This document shows positions 1-11,656 of a stretch of DNA of 64,000 bases, piece by piece. The notes under the pieces were generated by a model that was not told the DNA's origin, made no database searches, and was given only the letters and a program-made list of their open reading frames with translations. Source of the stretch: Lasiosphaeria ovina. Lineage: Eukaryota; Ascomycota; Sordariomycetes; Sordariales; Lasiosphaeriaceae. Both the position numbers and the translations under genes were made by a program. Where the stretch lies: the NCBI GenBank assembly GCA_033439765.1, contig JAULSN010000001.1:5022001-5086000 (forward strand), given 5' to 3'. The stretch's first letter is position 1. Every line of letters begins with the position of its first letter.

Positions 1-1227
1 AACTGCGGTGTGGGAGCAGAGAAAGATGTCGATGTGGGCTGGTTCTTGTATGATCTGGCTGCAAAGAGGTGATGCGGTCGAGCAATGGATGCTGATGTTG
101 TTGATGGCGAAAGGGTTGAAGAGGAGAGGAGGCGGAAGGGGAGAGAGGTGAGGGGAAGAGATAGGGAAATGGTGGGGCGGTGGGTGGGCGCGGGTTTGGT
201 TTGGGTGGGGCGTGTGGCTCACACTCAAGGCTTAACAGGGGGGGCCTCTTTCCACAAGGCAGCCACAGCCGAAAAGCCAAATCGTGTGGCGGTACCCCGG
301 CGTACCCGACCCTTGTGATCACTTCCTGTCCGGCTGCCTTCTGGCCGGTGAGTACCTGTCAGGTACCTGGGCTGCTTAGTGGTAGGTTTGCGTCACAGGG
401 CGTGCCTTCCGCCGCGTTTGGCTACCTGATGCCCGTCATGCTTCCCGTCATGCTTCCCGTCATATTTCAAGGTTCGAGCGTTTTCTAGAAATTCAGGCCC
501 TTAATTTTTCAGAGACTCTTCACGCCGTTAGGCTGTGGCTGCTGCAAACCAACGCCTGGCTGCATCCGCCGGTATTACAGACATCTCTGATGGATGACTT
601 CACAATAAAAACATCTAGACTGTGGAGGGCTGGATGGAGAATAATGCATACAATTTGGATTGCCATCAGCCGACTGTGTTCAGGGCTGCCCCAGGCATCC
701 AGTGTAAAGGAAAAAGGTAAGTAATCCATTGCATAGTAGCTCTCTGAGTGGCGATGGTCGCTCAGGGACCCTGATCGTCATAGCCTCGGGTCGGCCGATG
801 GAGCGGCCAGATCGATCTGTATTTTCCGGGATCCGAAAGGAGCTCACACGTGTTTGTGTGACTTGTGCATAGGGCTGTGAGGAAAGAAAGAGTCGCGCAG
901 ATCCGCCCCATCTTTTTGCCTCAACTTCATATGCGTTAGCCCTGGTTCTAGACAAACGTTGCTTCTTGTCCCCGCCCTACCCTGCCCCATCTCTTCTCGT
1001 CTCGTCTCGCCTTGCCTCGCCGCTCCCTCTACCGCAGGACCAAGTAATTCGTATATCGTACGGAGTAGGTATATACGCTACTGGTGCCTTAGCTGCACAC
1101 TTGAAGCAAACCACACTTGCTGTGATGCACTAAGATAGGCAGGCTATTTGAGGATTACGCTCTTGCCTTCCGGCCCTGCCGCCGCCCCTCGCCTTCGCAC
1201 TATTTACACCATCTACAGGCCGCCAGC
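1..1227. other. Intergenic region upstream of TRM44
   Basis: I see no supportable gene here. The stretch holds a G-rich segment (about 120-215), a 12-bp tandem repeat (432-463), an ACACGTGT palindrome containing a CACGTG E-box core (846-853), a C/T-rich tract (about 975-1035) of the kind common in fungal promoters, and one exact TACGGAGTA motif (1059-1067). Short open frames on both strands look random. Confidence 0.6.
432..463. repeat. 12-bp tandem repeat, 2.7 copies
   Basis: Two perfect copies of a 12-bp unit beginning CCCGTCATGCTT are followed by a partial third copy of 8 bp. It lies in intergenic DNA about 0.77 kb upstream of TRM44. No function is apparent. Confidence 0.85.
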
Positions 1228-2806
1228 ATGGGATTCAAACCCCAAGAGTTGGCCCACGATGCAGCCTCCGTAGTCATCCAGGATGACGCTGGCGACAAGG
1301 CAAGCTGGCGACCTCTGCTTCGCCACGAGTGCTCGTTTCCGTCGGCTGTTTTTACAGACATCATGATCAATCTGATCAAAAACCCCAACATCAACTCTTC
1401 GTGGCTTTTCCGCGCCGATATCCTCCATGACTCGGGGGGTAGCGGCATAGACCCAAGACCGTCCGAACTAGGGGCCCTACCTAGCATACCCTCATTTTCG
1501 GGCTTCGAACGCCAACGATGCATTGTCCGGAGGCTTATTCCGAGAAGCACCCAGAGAGATAGGCCGCTGAATCAGACCTGTTTGATATACGCATCGCCGC
1601 CCACGGAGCCCGCGGAAGCGCAGCCTGCTGCTGGCACGCACAAGACTCTAGTAGTCTACCTGCCGCACGTGTCCTCGGAAGCCGAGATGCCTTTCTATCA
1701 CCCAACCGTTCGAGGCATAGCATTTCTCCACGAATGGGCCCCATCCAAGTCTCAGGGGCATATCTCGATTTCGTACCTTTTCTTTGGCGGCAGCGATCGT
1801 ACTGCCGTCAAGCTCACGAGAACCGCCTTACATTTACTCGAGGCTGTTTATAAACATGGCAAGGGCAGAGTCAATGGGTACAAGAAAAGGGTACAGCATG
1901 ATGTGATACTGCCCCAGGCTCGAGTACAAAACACGTACACGGCCCTCAAGCAAAAGTACGCCCGCGGCCTCATAGCAAGCTGGGCCGAGACAACTGATCC
2001 CGGGAAGCACGTCTTTGAGGATCTCAGCATTGCTGCCTTCCTGATCGAGCTCTGGGCCGATATGTACGGCCAAGCCGCTTTCCCCGGCTTTGTCGACATT
2101 GGATGCGGCAACGGTCTTCTTGTTTACCTTCTCAACCAAGAGGGCTTCAAGGGTTGGGGATTCGATGCCCGCTCACGAAAGTCATGGGCGACGTACAACA
2201 CGAAACTGGAAACTCCCACAGCCTCTCAAGACTCTCTGCAGCAACTTGTATTACTACCTCCCCCGGTTAGTAGAGAAGGCCTGGCTGAAGCCTCGAGCGA
2301 TGGGTTTTCCCCAGAGCTTACGCACGACGGTCGCTTCGCTAGCGGAACCTTCATAATATCCAATCGTAAGCATGTGTGAACCGTGGCGGCTGTGCAATGG
2401 TAGCGACGAGGCTAACAGGAGGAGAGCAGACGCGGACGAGCTAACCCCTTGGACCCCAATCCTGGCTACGATCTCGGACTGCCCCTTTATCATGATCCCT
2501 TGCTGTAGCCACGACCTCACCGGGAAGAGGTTTCGTGCCCCGCCGCCAAAGGACAAGTCCAAATCGGAATCCGCCTATTCGTCGCTCGTCTCGTGGGTTT
2601 CGACAATTGCAACAGACTGCGGCTGGGAAGCCGAGAAGGAGATGCTGCGAATCCCGAGCACACGCAATACGGCGATTCTGGGACGCAAGCGCTCGGGCGA
2701 GACGCTTTCCGTTGATATTGAAGCCATTGTGCACCGATACGGAGGCACAGCGGGCTTTCTCGAAACTGTAATCAAATTGGCGAAAAATTCATCGGCGGGT
2801 CACTAG
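1228..2806 (+). CDS. TRM44: tRNA (uracil-2'-O-)-methyltransferase Trm44
   Basis: The gene has two exons, 1228-2365 and 2430-2806 (504 aa). The 64-nt intron has a GTAAGC donor, a GCTAAC branch site and a CAG acceptor; splicing restores the conserved N-H-A-D-E-L-T-P-W motif. Trm44 enzymes 2'-O-methylate U44 of tRNA-Ser in the cytoplasm using S-adenosylmethionine. The N-terminal half has the family segments W-R-P-L-L-R-H and [10 protein letters not shown]. The SAM-binding loop V-D-I-G-C-G-N-G lies at about residues 289-296, followed by G-W-G-F-D-A-R. The second exon carries [13 protein letters not shown], typical of the family. The start chosen is the first Met ahead of the conserved N-terminal segment. 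The gene converges on the dioxygenase gene with only 73 bp between stop codons. Confidence 0.93.
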
Positions 2807-2879
2807 AAAACGAGCGAGTAGTGGGACGGGACGAAGCATTAGACCCCGAGTTTGGTGGCCCCGTGGCTAACCCATTCTT

Positions 2880-4037
2880 TCAGTCTAGGTCTGGGACGGG
2901 CAAATGATCAACCAACTTCATCCTCAGGCCAAGTTTCTCCAGGGCCTCAACAGCAAGCTGGTCTCTAAGTTTCTCAGTCTGCTCCTCAGTCGTCAACACG
3001 AAATCGTGCTTCAGAAGCCAGATGCCCTCCTTAACTCCATATTCCTTTGCTGTGTCACTGTCCACCTCCTCGAGATCGATTATCAAGCTCTTTTTCACGC
3101 CAAATACGGCATCTGAAGTCTCATAGGGGTCGCCCCGGAGATATAGAGCCCTGGTGGTTTCCTACAGTCAGCCATCGTATCGACCCAGCCAAGGGGGCAA
3201 GTAAGGAAGGAGGTGTTAGGCGGGGGAGATCTTCAACTAACGTGATCAAGTTGTCCCATCCCGTCTTGCCAAACATGAAATGTACATGCGCGGGCCTCCA
3301 GCAATGCCTACTCAGCAGCTGCAAGAGCTTTCCTACGGGACCATCGTGCGGGATGGGATAGCTGACGGGCTTGAGGCCTTGGAACCAGAAACGCCCTTGT
3401 TCGTCACTGACCATGACGCACCGCTCGCTCGGCTCGTTGCGGCCAGCGTGCTGCACGTCGTAGTGGCCCGAGCTGTCCGTCTCCCAGATGTCGATTTTGA
3501 CGCCCGCCACCGGCCTTCCCTCCGTATCCTTGACGGTGCAGACGGCCAGCATGGGCTCTCCCAATGGATCCGCCGTCATGCTGCTGCCGTTGGGCAGTAC
3601 CGGCGCATCGTGGGTGTGAAACGGTCCCAGCACCGACCCCTCCGTGCCGAGCGGCGGCTTAGGGTGGTTGATGCTATCCACCAGCAGCGACAGGCCGAGC
3701 ACATCCGAGAGCAGGATAAATTCCTAGATGCCGTAAATGTCTTGTTCCGGGTTCAAAAAGCTACACACCAGGGGGTTTGACGCAAACTCACGTTCCGCAC
3801 GTCGTTGGAGATCTGGCCGCACCCAATCAAGAAACCGAGAGCCGTCATCCACTCGTCCGTGCTCAGGCGAGTCTCGCGGGCGAAGTCATGGAGATGAGTC
3901 ACCAGACGCGCCATGAGGTACGTGAGCCGCGCATCAGAGCTTTGCGAGTTGATGCGCACCGTGTTGGGCGTGATGTTGTCGATTGTCAAGTCGAGCAACT
4001 CTGGAGCCCTGACATTGCCCTTCGCGTCTTGTGCCAT
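2880..4037 (-). CDS. Intradiol ring-cleavage dioxygenase (catechol/hydroxyquinol 1,2-dioxygenase type)
   Basis: Three exons, 4037-3792, 3723-3242 and 3150-2880, encode 332 aa. Introns are 68 nt (GTGAGT...TAG) and 91 nt (GTTAGT...CAG). The enzyme family uses non-haem Fe(III) to cleave catechol-type rings between the two hydroxyls, feeding the beta-ketoadipate route. Residues about 20-95 match the N-terminal helical domain of the family. The iron ligands are visible: Tyr170 in G-H-Y-D-V, Tyr204 in S-Y-P-I-P-H-D-G-P-V-G, and His228/His230 in R-P-A-H-V-H-F. The last exon restores L-Y-L-R-G-D-P-Y-E-T-S-D-A. I see no signal peptide, so it is probably cytosolic. Catechol and hydroxyquinol cannot be separated as substrates from sequence alone. 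No other catabolic gene lies nearby. Confidence 0.93.
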
Positions 4038-5185
4038 AGTCGCTTGCTACCGGAGTTATTTGTCTTTTTCCTTGATGAAATTCTTGTCGTCGTCACTCGA
4101 TCCGGCAAATGTCTGGCGCCTGCTGCTCAGAAAGAACTCAAAGCCTGGTAACAAGTGACGCGTATAGGTGAGGAAGTAGCAACCGAGACGAAAGATGAGC
4201 CAAGTAGAGAGAGAGGAGGAGAGAGAGAGGTAAATGAACAAATGGGATGCGTGCTATATGACTTGCACCTTCAGTGCGGCATACATGCAACATAGATTAG
4301 GGGTCATCCGCGGTATAGCAAACCCACGGGAACAAGGCCAGAAGCTACGGCTGTCACTTACCTAGGTATATCTATAACACCTAGGAAAAGGAGGTTGGCT
4401 ACAAGACGGTTCGCAGCGGTCGAGCTTGGCAACTAGTTCGAACCCGAACTCCCATCAGACTCATTATCCAGGGATCCGTCTTCCCCATACCTGAATTAAG
4501 AGCCTTGACTCCAAGTCCCATCCGCTCCAGACTCATGTCCTTCCTGGACATCTGATCCGGCCCTCCCCCTCCATGACATGTGGGGCCATGGACAGGGTCT
4601 CGGGAAGATTACGAGGAGGGGTGTCCGGGAGTTGAGGCGGGGTGTAGCTTTGGGGCACGCATTGACGAATTAGATACGTTGCCGGTGGGGGACCACGTTA
4701 TTCCCCTACCTCGGGATATCAAATCGGAAACCGGATATTGAAGTAGCTGCCTAGCTACAGCCATCTGGCTCGTCGCGGAACCTTAATCTACAAAAACCTG
4801 TGGTAGGCCGACAGTCACATTGCTTGACTATGCAGAAAATAAAAAATTAACGTACTCCGTACTTGTCTTATCTTAAAAGCATCGACAGCCTCCGCCCCAA
4901 ATCGGCGAGCCGTCTGGCCGTAACCCGTAATTCGTGCCCAGATTCCCCCTTCTAGACCTTCTTAACATTCATGTCGTCCTGAATCATGGTCTACGTATGT
5001 ACAAAACAATGATGTACAATGTATGTACGTTTCATGTATATGGCCCGCGGTAAGCCGGCTTGTGTCATGAATACCTGACGCCCTTTTCATGCTGTAAAAA
5101 AATGCCGTACGACAAACGCCAAAAAAACACCAATGCCTAAGCCAAAATTCCAAAATCCCAACATGCCAGATTTTCCACGGTAATT
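4038..5185. other. Intergenic region between dioxygenase and TRP-like gene
   Basis: This is the promoter side of the dioxygenase and the 3' side of the TRP-like gene. It contains a GA-rich tract (about 4206-4231), a TACCTAGGTA palindrome (4359-4368) and a TACTCCGTA motif (4853-4861). No coding region or RNA gene was recognised. Confidence 0.6.
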
Positions 5186-8074
5186 CTACTCCACAGTATG
5201 CGTGGGAGCTGGTTGCTGTGGCAGCGTGTACCTCCTTTCGTCGGCGTATCTGGCTAGTATCTCTCGGGTTGGCGTGCCGAATGGGCTGCTCGGCCGCGTG
5301 TCCGTCAGCGTCCTTAAACTGTGGGAGCTACTCTGAGGTCTGACGGGTACTGGCGTCGAGCTTCTGATCGTGCTGGTATCTGCGTGGTGTCCAACGGCGC
5401 CCAAAGGGCTGCCTACTCGCTGAGCGAGCGCGCTGTCTGGGCGCTCCAGGGTCGCCACATACTGCGCAAAATCCTTCGAAGACAAGGAAGCACGATGGAT
5501 GCGCGCGGCTCGAGGGAGACTCGACGCGCTATAGCGGGAGCTAACACTATTGGTCCTGCTTGCGCGGTTGAGAGCACGAATTATCGGTGCATCGAGGGCG
5601 CCGGTCCCGTTTTGTGCTGGGTCCAGCTCATGAACACTGTCATCGTCTTCGTCCTCAATCTTGGGCTCACGACGAACCGTAACAACGGAAAAGGAAGGCT
5701 CGGGAGGCGGCCGGGACTCGCGCTCCTCCTCTTCTTTGGCCTTTCCCTTATCCTCTTTGGCCTTTGACAGCCTGCTAACGTCCTGCGCTTTCACTTCCAT
5801 CTTTTCAAAGTAGCGAACGCGAATGGCCTCAAGGTCTCTGGGGCTGATATCCTCGCGGTTGCGCGCAAGAGACATCCAAGATGAGATGGCGCCGAGGACC
5901 ACAAGGATCATCAAGGCAATTACCAGCAAACCCTGTATAACAATGATGACAATGCCGATGGCGGTAGCAATGATCCTATCCAGTTCGAAGTCCGGAAGGA
6001 AGGCAATGGACAGCCCCGTCGTGAGTATCTTGCTAACTCCAAGTAGATAAACGGCCATAGCCATGTTGCGAGCGCCTTCGAAAGGTCTAAGTATGGCAAT
6101 GGCACCAAACGAAAGGATGTCGAAGATCAACAGGCCGTACACTTGTGCAAGAGGGTTATTGACGCCTCCTCCAATGAAGGCCGCACGGACAAACAAGTAG
6201 CCGACATGAGTCGCAAGAAACCACCACCGTGTGCGACGGTATCTCGCAGATAGCCATCCAAACTTTTTGATGTAAGCCTGGTCCTCATGCACAGTGGGGC
6301 GGTCTGGGTCATTGTTGACATGTCTGATTCGAGAGAGGGGAAGGGCGAAAACAGTTTTGACTTCCAGTTCGAGATCATCAAGTGTACTTGCCCAAGCCGG
6401 AATGATGGCAGGTACAAACTTGAAGAGCTTGGCGTAGTAGAATATGACCCGATCAGGTCTCGCTTCGAATATGCCCCCCCGAGTACGGGCCCGACACGCG
6501 TAGGCCACCGTTGACACAACACCAACAAGGAACAGCAAAAAAGCGAGAGCGGCAATGGCGACTGTTCCCGACGTACCGCCGATTGTAAACTGGAACAATG
6601 CGAGCGTTATCATGGTGAAGAAAGACATCAGGAATGCTCGCAGCAAGGCATGCGCCAGATAGCCTGTCCAGTGGCTGCGAAAATATGCCAGTCGATCTTC
6701 TTTAATCCACTTGATCCGCGCTAGAAGATCCAGTGCGAGCTTGATGGTGGGAACGGAGATGGCCACGAGGCTGATGGCCACTACGACCCATATAAGCCCA
6801 AGCAAGAAAATGTCGGCAGCAGGAATTCCGAGGGCAGACAGACTCCCGGGAAAGCCCTGCCAAGTACCTGGAGTAGGCATTCCCGGTGTCACAGGATTCC
6901 CAGCCCAGGTGTAGTCGTAAGGGTCGCTAGCATTGTAAGTGCTCCTTCTGGCGAGGCTGTTCGGGGTGGCTCTCTCAGCTACCGCGCGTCCATAGATTTG
7001 GGATATCAAACCGCCGCCCGTATTGATGACTGTTGAGCCTGCACCGCCAACCTGGCTGGCGTTGCCACTGACGCCAGTGAACGAGTCGATTGACTTGATC
7101 ATGCTACGGCTGTAGATGATGCCGGAAGACCAGGCAAAGTTGCTCCACCAGGCAACACAGACTGACGGCCAGTTCATCGAGAGGGCTCCTGAGAAGAAAA
7201 TCGCCTGGAACGTCTCTAACACCACCAGCACAGACAAAGAATGGGCATGGTGCATCCTCATATGGGTGGTGCTGATGCCATAGGCCGCGGTCGCAAAAGA
7301 TGCAATGATGGCTACCAAGGTAAATATGCCTAAAACAGGGGCGACGGCCTCGGGGTGCGAGAAGGTGTTGCCGTTCCTCATGACGGCTTGGAAGCATCCA
7401 ATCTCCGTCTTGCTGGAGTTTGCGAAAATCTGCAATTTTGTTGAACCCTCGAAATCCGGTATCCCATACGCAAGAGGTGGGATTCCGCCGATCTGCTGGG
7501 GTCCGACCGGTATTATCGCCCAACCCGTAATAGGAACGCTCGCGTTTACCGGGCAGAGACTATCAATATTGAGCGAGCACGGGTTGAAGATCATGTCGAA
7601 TCTACTGGAGCCATCTGAGCAAACCAAAATTAGCTCCAGGGTTATGTTCCTCGGTTTTGGTTGGTCCCTTTTCAGACCTGACTTACATGCGTCAACTGAT
7701 ATATGCACTGCGATCCGATTAGCATGACTCCACGATACAAGGCAGGCAATGCGGTGCTATCAAGGACTTGACCTACTCATGAGCGACTCGTTCTTGATGT
7801 TGGTGGTGCCGTCGAGATGGAACACGATTGTGAGATTGTCCGAATAATACGCGGCATCGAACTTTGTGATATTGAACAGACTCTGGCCGCCCAGGCAGTC
7901 GCCAAAGTCGCCCGTGTAAAGAGCTGGGTACCGGTCAACCGCCAGCTGCCGTGACACGCCATTTTCGTCGCTACCGACAATGTACTGGGTTTCGCGAGCC
8001 CGGCAAACACTGGCGAGGGACAACAGGGACAGCAGAAGGAAGGGCAAGGCGCAGAATCGATTCCGGGGTGCCAT
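5186..8074 (-). CDS. TRP-like ion channel / flavin-carrier family membrane protein
   Basis: Three exons, 8074-7777, 7707-7687 and 7614-5186, encode 915 aa. Introns are 69 nt (GTAGGT...CAG) and 72 nt (GTAAGT...CAG); the middle exon is only 21 nt. The protein belongs to the fungal TRP/Flc family, whose members act in the ER, vacuole or plasma membrane in FAD or Ca2+ homeostasis and cell-wall integrity. A signal peptide (L-P-F-L-L-L-S-L-L-S-L-A) leads into an ML-like luminal domain (to about residue 195) with N-glycosylation sites. Then come about nine membrane segments, beginning at P-V-L-G-I-F-T-L-V-A and including the family-typical N-W-P-S-V-x-V-A-W-W-S-N-F-A-W-S. The cytosolic tail of about 220 residues is rich in charged and Ser residues. 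I chose Met 8074 because the signal peptide starts there; an in-frame Met at 8197 would add 41 residues. Exact transported substrate is unknown. Confidence 0.9.
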
Positions 8075-8200
8075 GGCAAGCAGGGACCGCCGACCTTTGC
8101 CTCCGCGCCAAGACCAGATGTCTGGAGACTCCCGTGAGCGGGTCTGGGGCAACGCTCCCCTGGCCTGTCCCTGCAGGAGCAACGACAAGAATAACAACGA

Positions 8201-8227
8201 CAGCAGCAGCAGCAGCAGCAGCAGCAG
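8201..8227. repeat. (CAG)9 microsatellite in the TRP-like gene leader
   Basis: Nine uninterrupted CAG units on the plus strand, thus CTG in the sense of the TRP-like gene, lie about 127-153 nt upstream of its chosen start codon. They are probably in the 5' untranslated region or proximal promoter. Confidence 0.9.
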
Positions 8228-8616
8228 CCAAATGATAAGCTCAGCGAGCGATTCGGTAGCGAGAGATGCGAGATATCGCTATGCAGAAACCAACACCCAT
8301 GAGGTCGTCGGGGGTGTGAGGCGTAATTCCTTTTCCGAAGCGATTGAGGAATGCCCGCGAATGGTGTCTCGCGCTGATGGGAAAACCTGGGGAAGTCCAA
8401 GGGCGGGTGGATGTATCTGGAAAAATTGGAGCAGGTACCGGAGGTAAAGCAAGCGAACTTCCTTATTATTAGTGGTCGAGCCGTCTGGTGTTGGGCGGGC
8501 TGTCGAGGATGAATAACGGGTATGGGGCCGGATCGACTGGCACCGGCAGACTTGTTGCAGATAAGCGGTATCTGCTCGTCGCAGAGTGGCAGGAGCACAG
8601 AGATATCCGAGGGAGG

Positions 8617-8652
8617 GACGACGACGACAACGACGACGACGACGACGACGAG
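8617..8652. repeat. (GAC)n microsatellite
   Basis: Twelve trinucleotide units of GAC with one interruption (AAC, fifth unit) lie about 545 nt upstream of the TRP-like gene start. Charged or polar homopolymer open frames here (poly-Asp, poly-Arg, poly-Ser) are artefacts of the repeat. Confidence 0.88.
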
Positions 8653-9663
8653 ACGACACAATGTCGAAGACAGAGGTAACTGGGTGATATCGCTTCCTTC
8701 ATTCGTTCGTCCGGCTGCAGTCAATGACGTCTACCTAAGCCATGTTTGCCAGGCGTGGACGGAAAGAAAAGACCGCTGGCGCGGGAATGTGCAAGTATGT
8801 ACATATATCTATGTTGACGGCAGAGGAGGTGCGAATGACGACGGAGAGAGGCCGCGACGGGGCAGACAGGTCAAGTTGTTCGGCTGCGATTGCCTTGTCT
8901 CCCTACTACCTAATAAGAATAAGGTACGCTGTGGATGACGAGAGGGGCAGGGGGGAGGGAGATGAGGTGATAAATACCTGTTACCTTACCTTTTTTCCAA
9001 GCAGTTGAGTTGAATTGACTTTCGCTAGGCCGGCCGGGAAGGACGGCCGAATACTTGCTAACTGCCTTTGAACGAAACATTGATGGGCGGTTGGGCGGGT
9101 ATCAAGGCGGCCCATAGAGCGAAGGCGATGCACAAATGCCACAACACCGAGCTTCCAACGTTGCGTCGCTCGCGTCTCAGAACATTCACGGTCCCGCTGC
9201 CAAGTTAGGTTGGACTGAGCACGGGCTGACTACGAGGATTTCTGATGGACATCAACTGTCTGCCTACATACCTACCTAAGGTACGTGAGAGAAGGACGGA
9301 ACTGCGCGAACAATTGATACGGTAAGACGCCTTCTACCTATCTAACCTCATCACACTAATAAAAAGACATTGCAGATAGATGCGTGCCAAAATGCTACCG
9401 CGGACGAGCCAAGCTCGACGGAGCAAGCTGTAGCGAGTACGTTCAGTACCCGCTATCGTAAGCCTCCAGGTGGGCCGATTTCCCGAGGCCCCAATTGCCC
9501 CCACCTCCAGCAGAGAGGGTGGTATCGATATTCCAGACCTACTCCGTACGGATAGAGTACTGTATAGTACATTAAGTATTGGCCCTCAACTCTGTCTGGA
9601 GTGTCCCTGTGCCTTTCTCCCCTTTGATTATTAAGAAGGAATATTCGTACTTAAAGGAGTAGA

Positions 9664-9675
9664 TACTGTACAGTA
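9664..9675. promoter_or_regulatory. TACTGTACAGTA palindrome
   Basis: A perfect 12-bp palindrome in intergenic DNA. Related sequences recur at 9557-9570, 30851-30872, 34147-34164 and 48559-48567. Binding function is not known; listed as a candidate element only. Confidence 0.35.
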
Positions 9676-11656
9676 CAATACATGTGGACAGTAACTTCCT
9701 TGGGGGACAATTCGAGAGCGCCGTTCCTTGGCCCCAAGCTACCTACCTTACCTACCCGGACGGTGTATCATACAGGTAAGCTTAACCATCCTTGGGAAGC
9801 CGCGTGTGTATGACGGGAACCAGAAATACCCAGTAAGTAATCTTCAAGGCACCGGGCATAGCTTGCTGTTTAAAACCCTTGGATGAGGCTGATCTTTAGC
9901 CATGTACGCTACGCCGCTCCTGTGCAGCAAGGGTCTGGTTGAACCATTCATTGCCCTCCTCCCAGTGAGACTCGGACACCGCGCGCCTTTGCGTTTGGAC
10001 TGCCTTACTGACCTAGGATCTGTTTCTGGGCCCATCCCCCCGCGGGCCGCTCGACAGCCGCCGCCGCTCCCGCCTCCGCCAAGAACCTCCCAACCTTCCA
10101 TCTCCATCGTGCAGAAACACGGAGCCCCGGGGCCTCCTCCTGGTTGAGCAACGTGAAGATCTTGTCTTTTGGAGGGGGTGTGTCCAAGAGATTCAACGGC
10201 ATGCGAACACTCCTTCCAGGCTACGATGTAATAAACTGCAACCCCACCTACCTACCTAGGTAAGTAAGATGAATCAGGCCGTGCTCTTCTCAGCATCAGC
10301 ACTCCCAGACGGGAATTGGGTGGCTGGTCAAATGGGTCAGGCCGCAGTGGCCGCTGTATCTCTCGGCACGCCCGTCACATCGCTCGGCATGCACAGACTA
10401 GGTAGGAGGCAGGTAGGAACTGCGTATGTACGCAAAACAACAATTCATGCATGTATGTGCATACAGCACACAGAGATGGCGGGCTGATCTAGCAACGTCT
10501 ATAATCGGCACAGTCGTGGCAGCTGCGACATTTTCTTTTTGGCCGCCACGCCCTGCATCCGATTATCATGACCGAGGCCTGTTGTTTCGTCCGTCGCACG
10601 ACAAGTTCAAGTCAAAGAGCGATCGATGGCTGCATCCGTATCGATTCCGGGGAGCTTGTTCGACTTGACTCGAGCGCCGCACGATAGCCACTAAACCACC
10701 CGCCACGCTTAGACTGCCTTGACTTTGTTGTTGGATAGATTCCCTGTCTGGTTGACGGGCCAGAAACGGAGCTAGAGGATAACAGCGATCTTACTTAAGA
10801 ACAAACCCAACACTGTCCGTCCAGAATCATGTTTATCTTTGCAGGTATTCTGGCGCGTTGGTGATCTTGCGGTTGAGCGGGATGAATACCCCTTCACAGC
10901 GTTAACCAGGTACATTTTAAGTTGACTTGACTTGGGCCGCCATGTGCAATAAGATGGGGGTTATCCTTCAGCTAGCCACGTTGTCTATTTCATGTGCCCT
11001 TTTCTTGGTTTGCCTGATTTGCTTGCTCGGTATAAAGACAAGAAGCAGACACCAGCCTTGAATATGAGATATCCAGGACGCCAGAGATTGGAGACAATAA
11101 CACACAGTGTTGCGGCTCTTGGCTCTGGTCCGTATTGTCCATTGCCGTCTTCGTTGTAATCCTCGTCTTTTTGTGGTCCATTCTGTTAAACCCGCCCATG
11201 ACATCTACCAGCGAGCATGTGAAGGAGCCCTGGAACCTAGTAAAATTTACACGTGGCGAAACCCAAAATGCAACGAAAACTCCAATCACGAGTGTCTCTC
11301 TTTCACACGAAAATAGACAGTAACATGGACACATATTCCTACCATATTTCAAGAGTGACATGTATGGAGAGGCGCAAAAAGGGTATAAAAACACGCCATC
11401 CCTTCGCCCTTAACCATTGACGTGTCCTGCAATGCCTCGCCTCGCCCTACCATGCCTCGCAATGACGACAAAAAAAACCGGAAGAAAAACCAACCCAAGC
11501 ATTAAGAAACAGTCGAAACACGAAACCAACAAGTCCACGCCAGTGTCTCCAATTTTTATTTATTTAACGGTGCCAATGTTTCGAAATGGACAAAAACGAC
11601 AACCCAAAAAGAAAAGAAAGCCATTCTGCTCTTTTCTGTTTTCATCAAACTTTCCG

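Larger units (their letters stand above)
8075..11656. other. 3.6-kb intergenic region, promoter side of TRP-like gene
   Basis: No gene is supportable. It holds the CAG/CTG and GAC microsatellites listed separately, the motifs TACTCCGTA (9540-9548), GTACTGTATAGTAC (9557-9570), TACTGTACAGTA (9664-9675) and TACCTAGGTA (10253-10262), and scattered TACCTACC strings. Open frames such as the minus-strand one at 9844-10107 are short, low in complexity and show no family features. Confidence 0.55.

Noticed and set aside
4425..4450. tRNA-like B-box (GGGTTCGAACT on the minus strand)
   Set aside because: No A-box at the right distance and no acceptor-stem pairing could be found.
8279..8724. Frames encoding poly-Arg, poly-Asp, poly-Ser, poly-Cys or poly-Ala near 8.2-8.7 kb
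   Set aside because: They are translations of the CAG and GAC microsatellites in the upstream region of the TRP-like gene.
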